Shown here: positions 6,758 to 14,058 of the stretch, piece by piece
Layout of the letters: every line of letters begins with the position of its first letter
How positions within the stretch are numbered: position 1 is the first letter of the stretch
Origin: CAZUMH01 sp964621645
Lineage (GTDB): Bacteria > Zhuqueibacterota > QNDG01 > JAGLOF01
Reading direction: 5' to 3'
Length of the DNA stretch: 16,876 nt
Assembly: GCA_964621645.1 (NCBI GenBank)
Contig: CAZUMH010000078.1
Coordinates: 1-16,876, forward strand
Notes under the pieces: generated by a model
Databases searched by the model: none
Seen by the model: the letters and a program-made list of their open reading frames with translations, nothing else
What the model was told of the DNA's origin: nothing
Program-made: the position numbers and the translations under genes

Positions 6758-9316
6758 ATGAAAAATTTTGTTCATTCTGGAAAGGCCTTGATAAATACAA
6801 GATTGTTCCCACTGGTCCTCCTTATATTAGGAGCGGCTCTGTCAGCCTGCAGCCGCAATGCGGTCCAGGTTATCGATCTGTCCGGTGAATGGCGTTTCCG
6901 CCAGGGTAAAAGCGAAGAGTGGCGGCCGGCGCAGGTGCCGGGATGTGTACACACCGATCTGTGGGCAAACGGCCTGATCGATGATCCGTTTTACCGGGAT
7001 AATGAGAAACGTCTCGCCTGGATCGGTCAGCGGAATTGGATCTATGAAAGGGAATTTCAGGCAGATCCATCGCTGTTCCAGCGTCAGCATGTCCGTCTCC
7101 TTTTCCGCGGACTCGATACCCACGCCAGGGTGACGCTCAACGATTCCCTCCTGTTTTTCGCAAATAATATGTTCCGCAGCTGGAGTGCCGAGTGCGGCAG
7201 CCTCCTGCGGCCGGGGAAGAATGTAATTAGAGTAACATTCTATTCTCCCCTGCGAGCCGATTCCATGGCGGCGGCTTCTCTGCCCTATACACTGCCGGAC
7301 AACCGGGCTTTCAGCCGCAAAGCCCCCTATCAGTATGGCTGGGACTGGGGGCCAGCTTTCCCGACCATGGGAATCTGGCGCCCCGTTTCTTTGGAAGTCT
7401 GGGACGGCCCCAGGCTGGAAGATCTGCAGATATTTCAGGATGAACTGAACGGGGAACGGGCCCGGCTGCGAGCCTGCTTCGAGATTACATCGGAGGATTC
7501 CTGCCGTGCTTCCCTCTCCCTGAATGTATTGAAGACGGGAATCTCCCCCCTTAAAAGAAAGGTGAAATTACATCCGGGCCTGAACCGGATCACCCTGTCC
7601 TGTGAAATTCCCTCCCCCCGGCTCTGGTGGCCGCGGGGCATGGGGCAGCAGCATCTTTATGAATTGCAGGGGATCCTCACATCCGGACATAGGGAGGAGA
7701 AGATACGACGCCGTGTAGGGCTGCGGACACTGAGCCTGGTACAGGAGCCTGATTCAGCGGGTGTATCTTTTTATTTTACGGTGAACGGAGTGACCCTCTT
7801 TGCCAAAGGCGCCAATTATGTTCCCATGGACAGTTTCCTGCCCCGGGCAACTTCTGAAGAGTACCGGCAGATGATTTCCTCCGTGGCGCGGGCCAACATG
7901 AATATGCTGCGGGTCTGGGGGGGTGGTATCTATGAAAACGATGGGTTCTATGATCTCTGCGACGAAGCGGGAATTCTGGTCTGGCAGGATTTTATGTTTG
8001 CCGGGGCCCTCTACCCGGCCGATCCCCTTTTTCTGCTGAATATAGAAGCCGAGGCCAGGGAAAATATCAAGCGCTTACGGAACCATCCCTGTCTGGCTCT
8101 CTGGTGCGGGAACAACGAAATAGACGAAGCCTGGCACAACTGGGGCTGGCAGCAGCAGTTCGGCTGGTCCGCGGCAGAGCAAAAGAAACTGCGGGATGAT
8201 TACCGCACAATTTTTCATACCGTACTGCCCGGGGCCGTGGCCCTATTCGATTCCGGACGGACTTATTGGCCTTCCTCGCCGAAAATCGGATGGGGGCGCC
8301 CGGAGGCTGTCCGGGAGGGAGACATGCACTACTGGGGCGTTTGGTGGGGCAAGCTCCCCTTCAGCCTCTACAAGGAAAAAGTGGGCCGTTTCATGAGTGA
8401 GTACGGATTTCAGGGGATGCCGTCTTTGTCTTCCATCACACGTTTCACCCTTCCGGAGGACCGTTCTCTCTCCAGTCCGGTGCTGGGAGCACATCAGAAA
8501 CACCCGTTCGGCTGGGAGGCCATTGATATCTATATGAAGCGCGATTACCGGAATCCCAAGGATTTCTCTTCCTATATCTACGTCAGCCAGCTCCTCCAGG
8601 CCAGGGGCGTGGGTATCGCTCTGGCGGCCCATCTGCGGTCCCGTCCACTGTGCGGCGGCACTCTTTACTGGCAGCTGAACGACTGCTGGCCGGTAGTCTC
8701 CTGGTCCAGTATCGATTATTTCGGACAGTGGAAGGCACTGCATTACACGGCCCGCCGTCTTTTCCGGGATGTCGTGCTTCTTCCTGATGAAGAAGGAGGA
8801 TTGCTGTCGGTCTCTGTAAGCTCAGATCGCAGGGAATCCATTTCAGGCCGAATTGAGATGAAATGTATCGATTTCCAGGGCGGCGAATTCTGGCATGCTT
8901 CCCGGCCGGTCACGGTGCGGCCCTTGACCACCACCAGAGTGCTGAACCTTCCTCTTGACAGCCTTGAAAACAGGGTGGATCCCCGCCGGGCCGTGCTCCT
9001 CCTGGAATTATCGGACGGCGACAGCGTCATTGCCCGAAGCAGCCACTATTTTGTCCGGCCCCGGCAGCTTGAACTGCCCTGTACCGAAATAAAGATGACC
9101 ATCGCGCCGCACCGCAGGGGCTGCATGATTACCCTGAAGAGTGATCTTCTCGCCAAGGATGTCTATCTGGAGGCGGCTGGAATACAGGGCTGGTTTTCAG
9201 ACAATTTCTTCGACCTCTTGCCCGGAGAGGAAAAAATAGTTACCTTTGTCAGTGAAGTCCCGGGCACGAATGTAGCTGATTCATTACGAGTGCGGTCCCT
9301 TCGAGACACATACTGA
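6758..9316 (+). CDS. Beta-mannosidase, glycoside hydrolase family 2, lipoprotein
   Basis: This exo-acting enzyme should release terminal beta-linked mannose from N-glycan cores or manno-oligosaccharides by a retaining mechanism. I choose the ATG at 6758 (852 residues) over an upstream in-frame GTG at 6728, because it gives a clean lipoprotein signal (a hydrophobic stretch ending in the lipobox LSAC) and has GGGGGA nine bases upstream. The N-terminal jelly roll begins at DLSGEWRF and contains YGWDWGPAFPTMGIW, typical of beta-mannosidases. In the TIM barrel, WCGNNE supplies the acid/base E454 and MSEYGFQGMPS the nucleophile E548. Their spacing is that expected for GH2 mannosidases. A C-terminal beta-sandwich follows. 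The lipid anchor places it in the periplasm or at the cell surface. It is paired with the downstream GH92 gene. An exact substrate is inferred, not shown. Confidence 0.93.
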   Translation: MKNFVHSGKALINTRLFPLVLLILGAALSACSRNAVQVIDLSGEWRFRQGKSEEWRPAQVPGCVHTDLWANGLIDDPFYRDNEKRLAWIGQRNWIYEREFQADPSLFQRQHVRLLFRGLDTHARVTLNDSLLFFANNMFRSWSAECGSLLRPGKNVIRVTFYSPLRADSMAAASLPYTLPDNRAFSRKAPYQYGWDWGPAFPTMGIWRPVSLEVWDGPRLEDLQIFQDELNGERARLRACFEITSEDSCRASLSLNVLKTGISPLKRKVKLHPGLNRITLSCEIPSPRLWWPRGMGQQHLYELQGILTSGHREEKIRRRVGLRTLSLVQEPDSAGVSFYFTVNGVTLFAKGANYVPMDSFLPRATSEEYRQMISSVARANMNMLRVWGGGIYENDGFYDLCDEAGILVWQDFMFAGALYPADPLFLLNIEAEARENIKRLRNHPCLALWCGNNEIDEAWHNWGWQQQFGWSAAEQKKLRDDYRTIFHTVLPGAVALFDSGRTYWPSSPKIGWGRPEAVREGDMHYWGVWWGKLPFSLYKEKVGRFMSEYGFQGMPSLSSITRFTLPEDRSLSSPVLGAHQKHPFGWEAIDIYMKRDYRNPKDFSSYIYVSQLLQARGVGIALAAHLRSRPLCGGTLYWQLNDCWPVVSWSSIDYFGQWKALHYTARRLFRDVVLLPDEEGGLLSVSVSSDRRESISGRIEMKCIDFQGGEFWHASRPVTVRPLTTTRVLNLPLDSLENRVDPRRAVLLLELSDGDSVIARSSHYFVRPRQLELPCTEIKMTIAPHRRGCMITLKSDLLAKDVYLEAAGIQGWFSDNFFDLLPGEEKIVTFVSEVPGTNVADSLRVRSLRDTY

Positions 9317-9371
9317 TCCAAAAAAATAACGGTCACGGACCCTTTTGGAATACAGACTGGGAGTAAAGACA

Positions 9372-12308
9372 ATGAAGATATTACGGCTTATCATCCTCAC
9401 TCTTTCCCTGGCGGCCGCTGCAGCCGCTCAGGATCTCTGCTCCTCTGTGGATCCTTTCATCGGTACCGGCGGACACGGGCACACCTATCCGGGCGCGAGC
9501 CTGCCTTTCGGCATGGTCCAACTCAGCCCGGATACCCGGCTCACCGGCTGGGACGGCTGTTCCGGCTACCACTATTCCGACAGCGTCATCTACGGATTCA
9601 GCCACACCCATCTGAGCGGCACTGGGATCCCCGATTACTGTGATATCCTTTTCATGCCGGCCACCGGAGGCGTGAAGCTGAATAACGGCTATGGTGAGGA
9701 TCCCGACCTGGGGTATGGTTCCCGTTTCAGTCATGACCGGGAAGAGGCCGAACCTGGCTATTATCGCGTCCATCTGGATGATTACGGCATTGATGCCGAG
9801 CTTACCGCCAGCCGCAGAGCGGGACTGCACCGCTACCGCTTTCCCGGTTCCGGCTACATCCTTCTTGATTTAAGCCACCGGGATCCGGTTATCGATTCGG
9901 AAATACGGGTGGTTAACGATCATGAGATCGAGGGTTCACGCCGATCCAATTCCTGGGCCAGGAATCAGCATCTTTATTTCGCAGCGCAATTTTCCCGGCC
10001 TTTTAACAGGGCGGATCTGGCGGTAGATGACAGTATCCGGGCAGGCCTTAAAGAGGTCACGGGCACCGACCTCAAGGGCGTGTTCTATTTTAAGCTCACC
10101 AAGGGAGACGAGGTCCTCTTGAAGGTCGGCATCTCCGCAGTGAGCGTGGAAGGGGCCCGCAAGAACCTGGAAGCGGAAATCCCGGATTGGAATTTTGATA
10201 CAGTGCGCAGCCGAGCCCGGCAGGAGTGGAACAAAGAACTGGGACGGATAACGATCAGCGGCGGGACTCCTGAGGAAAGAACGGTTTTTTACACGGCGCT
10301 CTACCATGCCCTGCTGGTGCCCAATTGTTACACAGACGTAGACGGCCGCTATCGGGGAACGGATCTGAAGGTGCATCGTGCGGATGATCACACCCAGTAC
10401 ACCGTCTTCTCTCTCTGGGATACATTCAGAGCGGAACATCCTCTCTTCACCCTGATTGAACAGCAGCGCACCGGAGATTTCATCCGCAGTTTTCTGACGC
10501 ATTACCGTGACGGCGGCAAGCTGCCGGTGTGGGAACTGGCGGCTAATTACACCGGCTGTATGATAGGATATCACTCGGTGCCGGTCATCGTTGACGCCTA
10601 TATGAAGGGGATGCGGGATTTTGATGAGGATCTGGCCTTCCAGGCTATGATGGCGAGCGCCGACAAGGATGAGCTGGGGCTGGCCGAGTACCGCGCTTAC
10701 GGCTATATTCCCGGGGACCTGGAACCGGAGTCGGTCTCTAAAACGCTGGAGTATGCCTATGATGACTGGTGCATCTCTCAGATGGCCCGCAGTCTGGGCC
10801 GTGAGAAGGAATACAGACGCTTTATCGAAAGAGCCCAGTTTTACAAGAACCTCTATAATAAAGAGACGGGATTCATGCGGGCCAGGGTAAACGGCCGCTG
10901 GCAGACACCTTTCGATCCCGCGGAAGTTAATTTTCACTACACCGAAGCCAATTCCTGGCAGTACAGTTTTTTCGTGCCCCAGGACATCAGGGGATTGATC
11001 ACACTTATGGGCGGGGAAGATAGTTTTCTGGCCCGGCTGGATTCACTGTTTACGGCCGACTCCCGCACCAGCGGCCGCGAACAGGCTGATATCACCGGGC
11101 TCATCGGCCAGTACGCCCATGGCAATGAACCCAGCCATCATATGGCCTATCTGTATAACGATGCCGGTCAGCCCTGGAAGACTCAGGAACTGGTACGCCG
11201 CATCATGTCCGATCTCTACACCGCGAGACCGGACGGTCTTGCCGGCAATGAGGACTGCGGGCAGATGTCCGCCTGGTATGTGATGAGCGCCATGGGGATA
11301 TACCAGGTCACGCCGGGAGATCCGGTCTATGCTTTAGGCAGTCCCCTGTTCGACGAGATCACACTTCACCTGGAAAATGGCAATAAATTCATCATCCGGA
11401 CAGAAGGGAATGGTCCTGATAACAAATACATCCAGTCCGCCCGATTAAACGGCCGGACGATAACCAGGAATTACATCCTCCACGACGAGATCATGAAGGG
11501 AGGAGAACTCCTGCTGCGGATGGGGAGGGAACCAAACGAGAGCTGGGGAAGTGCTCCCGGTGATAGAAGAGTCACAGCCATCACCGATTATCCCATCCTC
11601 GTCACTCCCTTTATCGCCGCAGGTGACCGTGTCTTTTCGGGAACGGAAATGGTGTCCCTTGCCGGTACAGAAACGGGGGCCGTGATCCGCTACACGCTGG
11701 ACGGCACCGATCCAGGCCCCGATTCGCCGTTGTATACAAAACCCTTCCCTGTATCTAAGAGTCTGACGCTGAAGGCGGTGGCGCTGAAAGAGGGGAGAGC
11801 GCCGAGTTATATCATGACGGCTGATTTTAAGAAGATTCCCTCGGGCCGTTCCGTCAGGATACTCTCTCACTACAGCAGTCAATACACCGGAGGCGGGGAT
11901 ATGGCGCTGTTGGACGGGATCCGCGGCGGCAACGATTTTCGCACCGGATTATGGCAGGGGTACGAAGGCCAGGATTTTCGAGCCGTGGTGGACCTGGAGA
12001 GTGTGCAACGGATCCATACTGTGGGAGCCGGATTCCTGCAGGACGTGCGGTCCTGGATCTGGATGCCCCGCGGGGTTCGTTTCAGCAGTTCGCGGGACGG
12101 GAAGAAGTTCACCTTTATCGGTCTGGCTGACCCGGGGGTGAAACAGAGCCGTTATGGTGTCATCATCAAAGATGTCCTGCTTAATGACCTCGATATAAAA
12201 GCGCGATTCATTAAGATAGAAGCCGAAAACCTGGGACCTATCCCGGATTGGCATCCCGGCGCCGGCGGTAAAGCCTGGATATTCATCGACGAGATCATAA
12301 TTGAATGA
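9372..12308 (+). CDS. Secreted GH92 alpha-mannosidase with CHB_HEX-like and F5/8 type C-like C-terminal modules
   Basis: This 978-residue enzyme belongs to GH92, calcium-dependent inverting exo-alpha-mannosidases that trim mannose-rich N-glycans. The ATG at 9372 is preferred to an in-frame TTG at 9345: it follows GGGAG (9359-9363) and opens a signal peptide that probably ends at AAAAAQ, about residue 20. Family motifs are GTGGHGHTYPGASLPFGM, FSHTHLSGTG, LWDTFRAEHPL, HGNEPSHHMAYLYND and GNEDCGQMSAWYVMSAMG. E586 is the likely general acid, and D628 lies in the segment holding the general base. After about residue 745 come a short beta-sandwich (RYTLDGTDPGPDSPLYT, as in the chitobiase/hexosaminidase C-terminal fold) and, from about 830, a discoidin-like domain that may bind carbohydrate. 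The gene follows the beta-mannosidase after 55 bp, and its stop overlaps the rnhB start. Confidence 0.95.
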   Translation: MKILRLIILTLSLAAAAAAQDLCSSVDPFIGTGGHGHTYPGASLPFGMVQLSPDTRLTGWDGCSGYHYSDSVIYGFSHTHLSGTGIPDYCDILFMPATGGVKLNNGYGEDPDLGYGSRFSHDREEAEPGYYRVHLDDYGIDAELTASRRAGLHRYRFPGSGYILLDLSHRDPVIDSEIRVVNDHEIEGSRRSNSWARNQHLYFAAQFSRPFNRADLAVDDSIRAGLKEVTGTDLKGVFYFKLTKGDEVLLKVGISAVSVEGARKNLEAEIPDWNFDTVRSRARQEWNKELGRITISGGTPEERTVFYTALYHALLVPNCYTDVDGRYRGTDLKVHRADDHTQYTVFSLWDTFRAEHPLFTLIEQQRTGDFIRSFLTHYRDGGKLPVWELAANYTGCMIGYHSVPVIVDAYMKGMRDFDEDLAFQAMMASADKDELGLAEYRAYGYIPGDLEPESVSKTLEYAYDDWCISQMARSLGREKEYRRFIERAQFYKNLYNKETGFMRARVNGRWQTPFDPAEVNFHYTEANSWQYSFFVPQDIRGLITLMGGEDSFLARLDSLFTADSRTSGREQADITGLIGQYAHGNEPSHHMAYLYNDAGQPWKTQELVRRIMSDLYTARPDGLAGNEDCGQMSAWYVMSAMGIYQVTPGDPVYALGSPLFDEITLHLENGNKFIIRTEGNGPDNKYIQSARLNGRTITRNYILHDEIMKGGELLLRMGREPNESWGSAPGDRRVTAITDYPILVTPFIAAGDRVFSGTEMVSLAGTETGAVIRYTLDGTDPGPDSPLYTKPFPVSKSLTLKAVALKEGRAPSYIMTADFKKIPSGRSVRILSHYSSQYTGGGDMALLDGIRGGNDFRTGLWQGYEGQDFRAVVDLESVQRIHTVGAGFLQDVRSWIWMPRGVRFSSSRDGKKFTFIGLADPGVKQSRYGVIIKDVLLNDLDIKARFIKIEAENLGPIPDWHPGAGGKAWIFIDEIIIE

Positions 12309-12943
12309 ATCCCAGAGTAACTAAGGAGATCCGAGCCGCTGCCATGCTGGAATATGAACAACGGCTATGGCATGAAGGGATTGATCGGATCGCCGGTATC
12401 GATGAAGCGGGCCGAGGCCCCCTGGCGGGGCCGGTTGTGGCCGCGGCCGTGATATTCCCTTCCTCAGTCTGGCTCCCCGATGTGGATGATTCCAAAAAAT
12501 TAACACCACGCCGCAGAGAGTCGCTTTTCCCGGTAATTCAGGATTGCGCCCTGGACGTAGCCGTTGGCAGGGTGGATGAAAAGGAAATAGACAGGATCAA
12601 CATCCTGCAGGCCACCCGTTTGGCCATGCGTATGGCCCTGGGACGGCTGAAGGAACGGCCGCAGCACCTGCTCATCGACGGACGCGGTCTTCCCGAGAAA
12701 TTTTTTCCTCAGACCGCCATTATCGGCGGGGACCGCCTTTCCGTCTCGATTGCGGCTGCCTCAATTATCGCCAAGGTCACGCGGGACCGGATCATGATTG
12801 AGTGCGACCGTCTCTATCCCCAGTATGGATTCGCCCAACATAAAGGCTACGGAACCAGACAACATATCGAGGCGATCGGGAAGTATGGACTCTGTCCCAT
12901 TCACCGCCGCTCTTTTCATCTGAAGGGTAATCGTGATTTCTAA
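12305..12943 (+). CDS. rnhB: Ribonuclease HII
   Basis: This 212-residue enzyme cuts the RNA strand of RNA-DNA hybrids and single ribonucleotides embedded in DNA. The signature IDEAGRGPLAGPVVAAAV contains D33 and E34. DDSKKL follows, then LIDGRG (D125) and GGDRLSVSIAAASIIAKVTRD (D143), completing the metal-binding acidic set. The ATG at 12305 overlaps the GH92 stop (ATGA), pointing to translational coupling. An internal ATG at 12344 would give a protein 13 residues shorter and cannot be excluded, since no strong ribosome binding site is visible for either. The following yraN gene overlaps by 11 bp, an arrangement found in many bacteria. Confidence 0.95.
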   Translation: MNPRVTKEIRAAAMLEYEQRLWHEGIDRIAGIDEAGRGPLAGPVVAAAVIFPSSVWLPDVDDSKKLTPRRRESLFPVIQDCALDVAVGRVDEKEIDRINILQATRLAMRMALGRLKERPQHLLIDGRGLPEKFFPQTAIIGGDRLSVSIAAASIIAKVTRDRIMIECDRLYPQYGFAQHKGYGTRQHIEAIGKYGLCPIHRRSFHLKGNRDF

Positions 12944-13313
12944 GAAACATACTCATAACCAGTCCGTAGGCAAAAGAGGCGAAGACGAAGCCGCGGCTTT
13001 TCTGGGTGGAAAGGGGTATACCATTCTGCAGCGGAATTTCCGCTGTTCAGAAGGAGAACTGGATATCGTGGCGCGGCAGAGAGACGTGCTGGTCTTTGTG
13101 GAAGTGAAGACCAGCAGCGGTGATGCGTTCGGACCTCCGCAGGAATGGGTGGACCGACGGAAACAGGCCCAGATCGGCCGGGTAGCCCAGGTCTACCTGC
13201 AGCAACTGGAGGATGAACCGGACTGCCGCTTCGATGTCGTGGCGGTGCAGATCCAACAAGATGGACAGGCCAGAATCAATCATATTCAGGACGCTTTCTG
13301 GCTGGAGTCCTGA
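12933..13313 (+). CDS. yraN: YraN/UPF0102-family predicted endonuclease-like protein
   Basis: This 126-residue protein of the UPF0102 family has a Holliday-junction-resolvase-like restriction-endonuclease fold. The conserved N-terminal GKRGEDEAAAFL and GYTILQRNFR are present. The putative metal site is ELDIVA (D44) followed by FVEVKT (E57, K59), matching the D...ExK nuclease pattern. The start is GTG at 12933, with GAAGGG five bases upstream and inside the end of rnhB. The rnhB-yraN pairing is widely conserved and supports both calls. Biochemical activity is poorly defined in the family. Confidence 0.92.
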   Translation: MISKKHTHNQSVGKRGEDEAAAFLGGKGYTILQRNFRCSEGELDIVARQRDVLVFVEVKTSSGDAFGPPQEWVDRRKQAQIGRVAQVYLQQLEDEPDCRFDVVAVQIQQDGQARINHIQDAFWLES

Positions 13314-13334
13314 TTCCCTGAGACGGGAGGGCGA

Positions 13335-13688
13335 GTGACGGAAAAAACTAAAAGATGGCGCAGTATCGGCGGAGTTTTTTGGGAACTGGCCAAGTGGGGG
13401 CTGGTGGTCTACCTGCTTCTGCCGGTCCGGTCGCCGTTGCCCGGCAAGAGAGATGTCATCCAGGTGATGCTGGGGATACTGCTTTTCATCATATTTGCCG
13501 GAAAACTGTTATACGATACGATCATCCTCAGCATCCTGCGGCAGAAAAGAGATTCGGTTAAGAAGGATATTATTACCGTTATCGGCATGGTGGTCGTCGT
13601 AGCCCTGGTGGTAGGGCTGCTTTTGGTGACGGCTGGATTTCTCCTTATGTATATGTTCCAAAATATGAACAACATAGAGGCAGAATAA
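13335..13688 (+). CDS. Small membrane protein, three predicted helices, function unknown
   Basis: This 117-residue protein is not one I recognise. It starts with GTG at 13335, preceded by a good ribosome binding site (GGGAGG, four bases upstream). A basic N-terminus (TEKTKRW) is followed by a hydrophobic stretch at about 17-30, a second at about 43-66, a charged loop (RQKRDSVKKD), and a long third one at about 79-108 rich in V, L and G. The charge pattern suggests the N-terminus and the RQKRDSVKK loop face the cytoplasm. It begins 21 bp after yraN and is the last gene of the co-oriented run. It could be a small accessory membrane protein; I assign no role. Confidence 0.75.
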   Translation: MTEKTKRWRSIGGVFWELAKWGLVVYLLLPVRSPLPGKRDVIQVMLGILLFIIFAGKLLYDTIILSILRQKRDSVKKDIITVIGMVVVVALVVGLLLVTAGFLLMYMFQNMNNIEAE

Positions 13689-13807
13689 AAGACCATTTAT
13701 TAGAGCTGACGAAATCCTGATGATGGAGTACTGATCCGGGCAGAGCGATCATCGGGGCGCTGTACCATCCTCTTGAAGATTCAGTAATAGTATAGACAGA
13801 GAATACA
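13689..13807. other. Short intergenic stretch without a recognisable signal
   Basis: I see no convincing terminator after the membrane-protein gene and no well-spaced promoter before the small cysteine protein. TTGAAG (13773-13778) and TATAGA (13791-13796) look like promoter boxes, but they are only 12 bp apart, which is too close. Confidence 0.4.
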
Positions 13808-14038
13808 GTGAGCCACAGTGATAAACAAGAAGATAATGCCGGCGTGGGAAGTTCACGGATTCTGTTCTGTGATCCGCGCTGCGAGTTTGCCTCCTTCCCG
13901 AAAGAGGGGGATATCGATGGGGCGGGCAGCTGCCGCACCTTCGCGGCGCTCTGGTGTAGCAAACTCGAAGAGTATGTCACCCGCAACGCCCCCTGCCGGG
14001 CGAGATTCGGCAAACGCCGTCCAAAATCAAACTGGTAG
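13808..14038 (+). CDS. Small cysteine-containing hypothetical protein
   Basis: This 76-residue ORF starts with GTG at 13808; no other start lies upstream before an in-frame stop at 13793. The first 16 residues look unstructured. The core reads CDPRCEFASFPKEGD, then DGAGSCRTF, LWCSKLEEYV and NAPC, with cysteines at 21, 25, 42, 50 and 63. The spacing of cysteines with aromatic and basic residues looks like a small conserved metal- or cluster-binding protein, not a random frame. The tail is basic (RFGKRRPK). The ribosome binding site is weak and I see no clear promoter. It ends 13 bp before the stop of the convergent activator gene. A real gene is likely but not certain; function unknown. Confidence 0.6.
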   Translation: MSHSDKQEDNAGVGSSRILFCDPRCEFASFPKEGDIDGAGSCRTFAALWCSKLEEYVTRNAPCRARFGKRRPKSNW

Positions 14039-14043
14039 CTTCC

Positions 14044-14058
14044 CTCCTGTCTCAGGAG
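14044..14058. terminator. Hairpin between convergent genes, possible weak terminator
   Basis: CTCCTG-TCT-CAGGAG is a perfect 6-bp stem with a 3-base loop, placed between the stop of the small cysteine ORF and the stop of the activator gene, whose stop codon lies in the loop and stem. There is no T-run directly after it on either strand, so termination is doubtful. Confidence 0.25.

Noticed and set aside
9330..9346. Small hairpin GGTC-ACG-GACC followed by CTTTT between the two mannosidase genes
   Set aside because: A 4-bp stem is too weak to call a terminator, and the two genes look cotranscribed.
9936..10937. Long - strand open frame (333 codons) opposite the GH92 gene
   Set aside because: Same reason: antisense to well-conserved GH92 motifs, no family signature, no ribosome binding site noticed.
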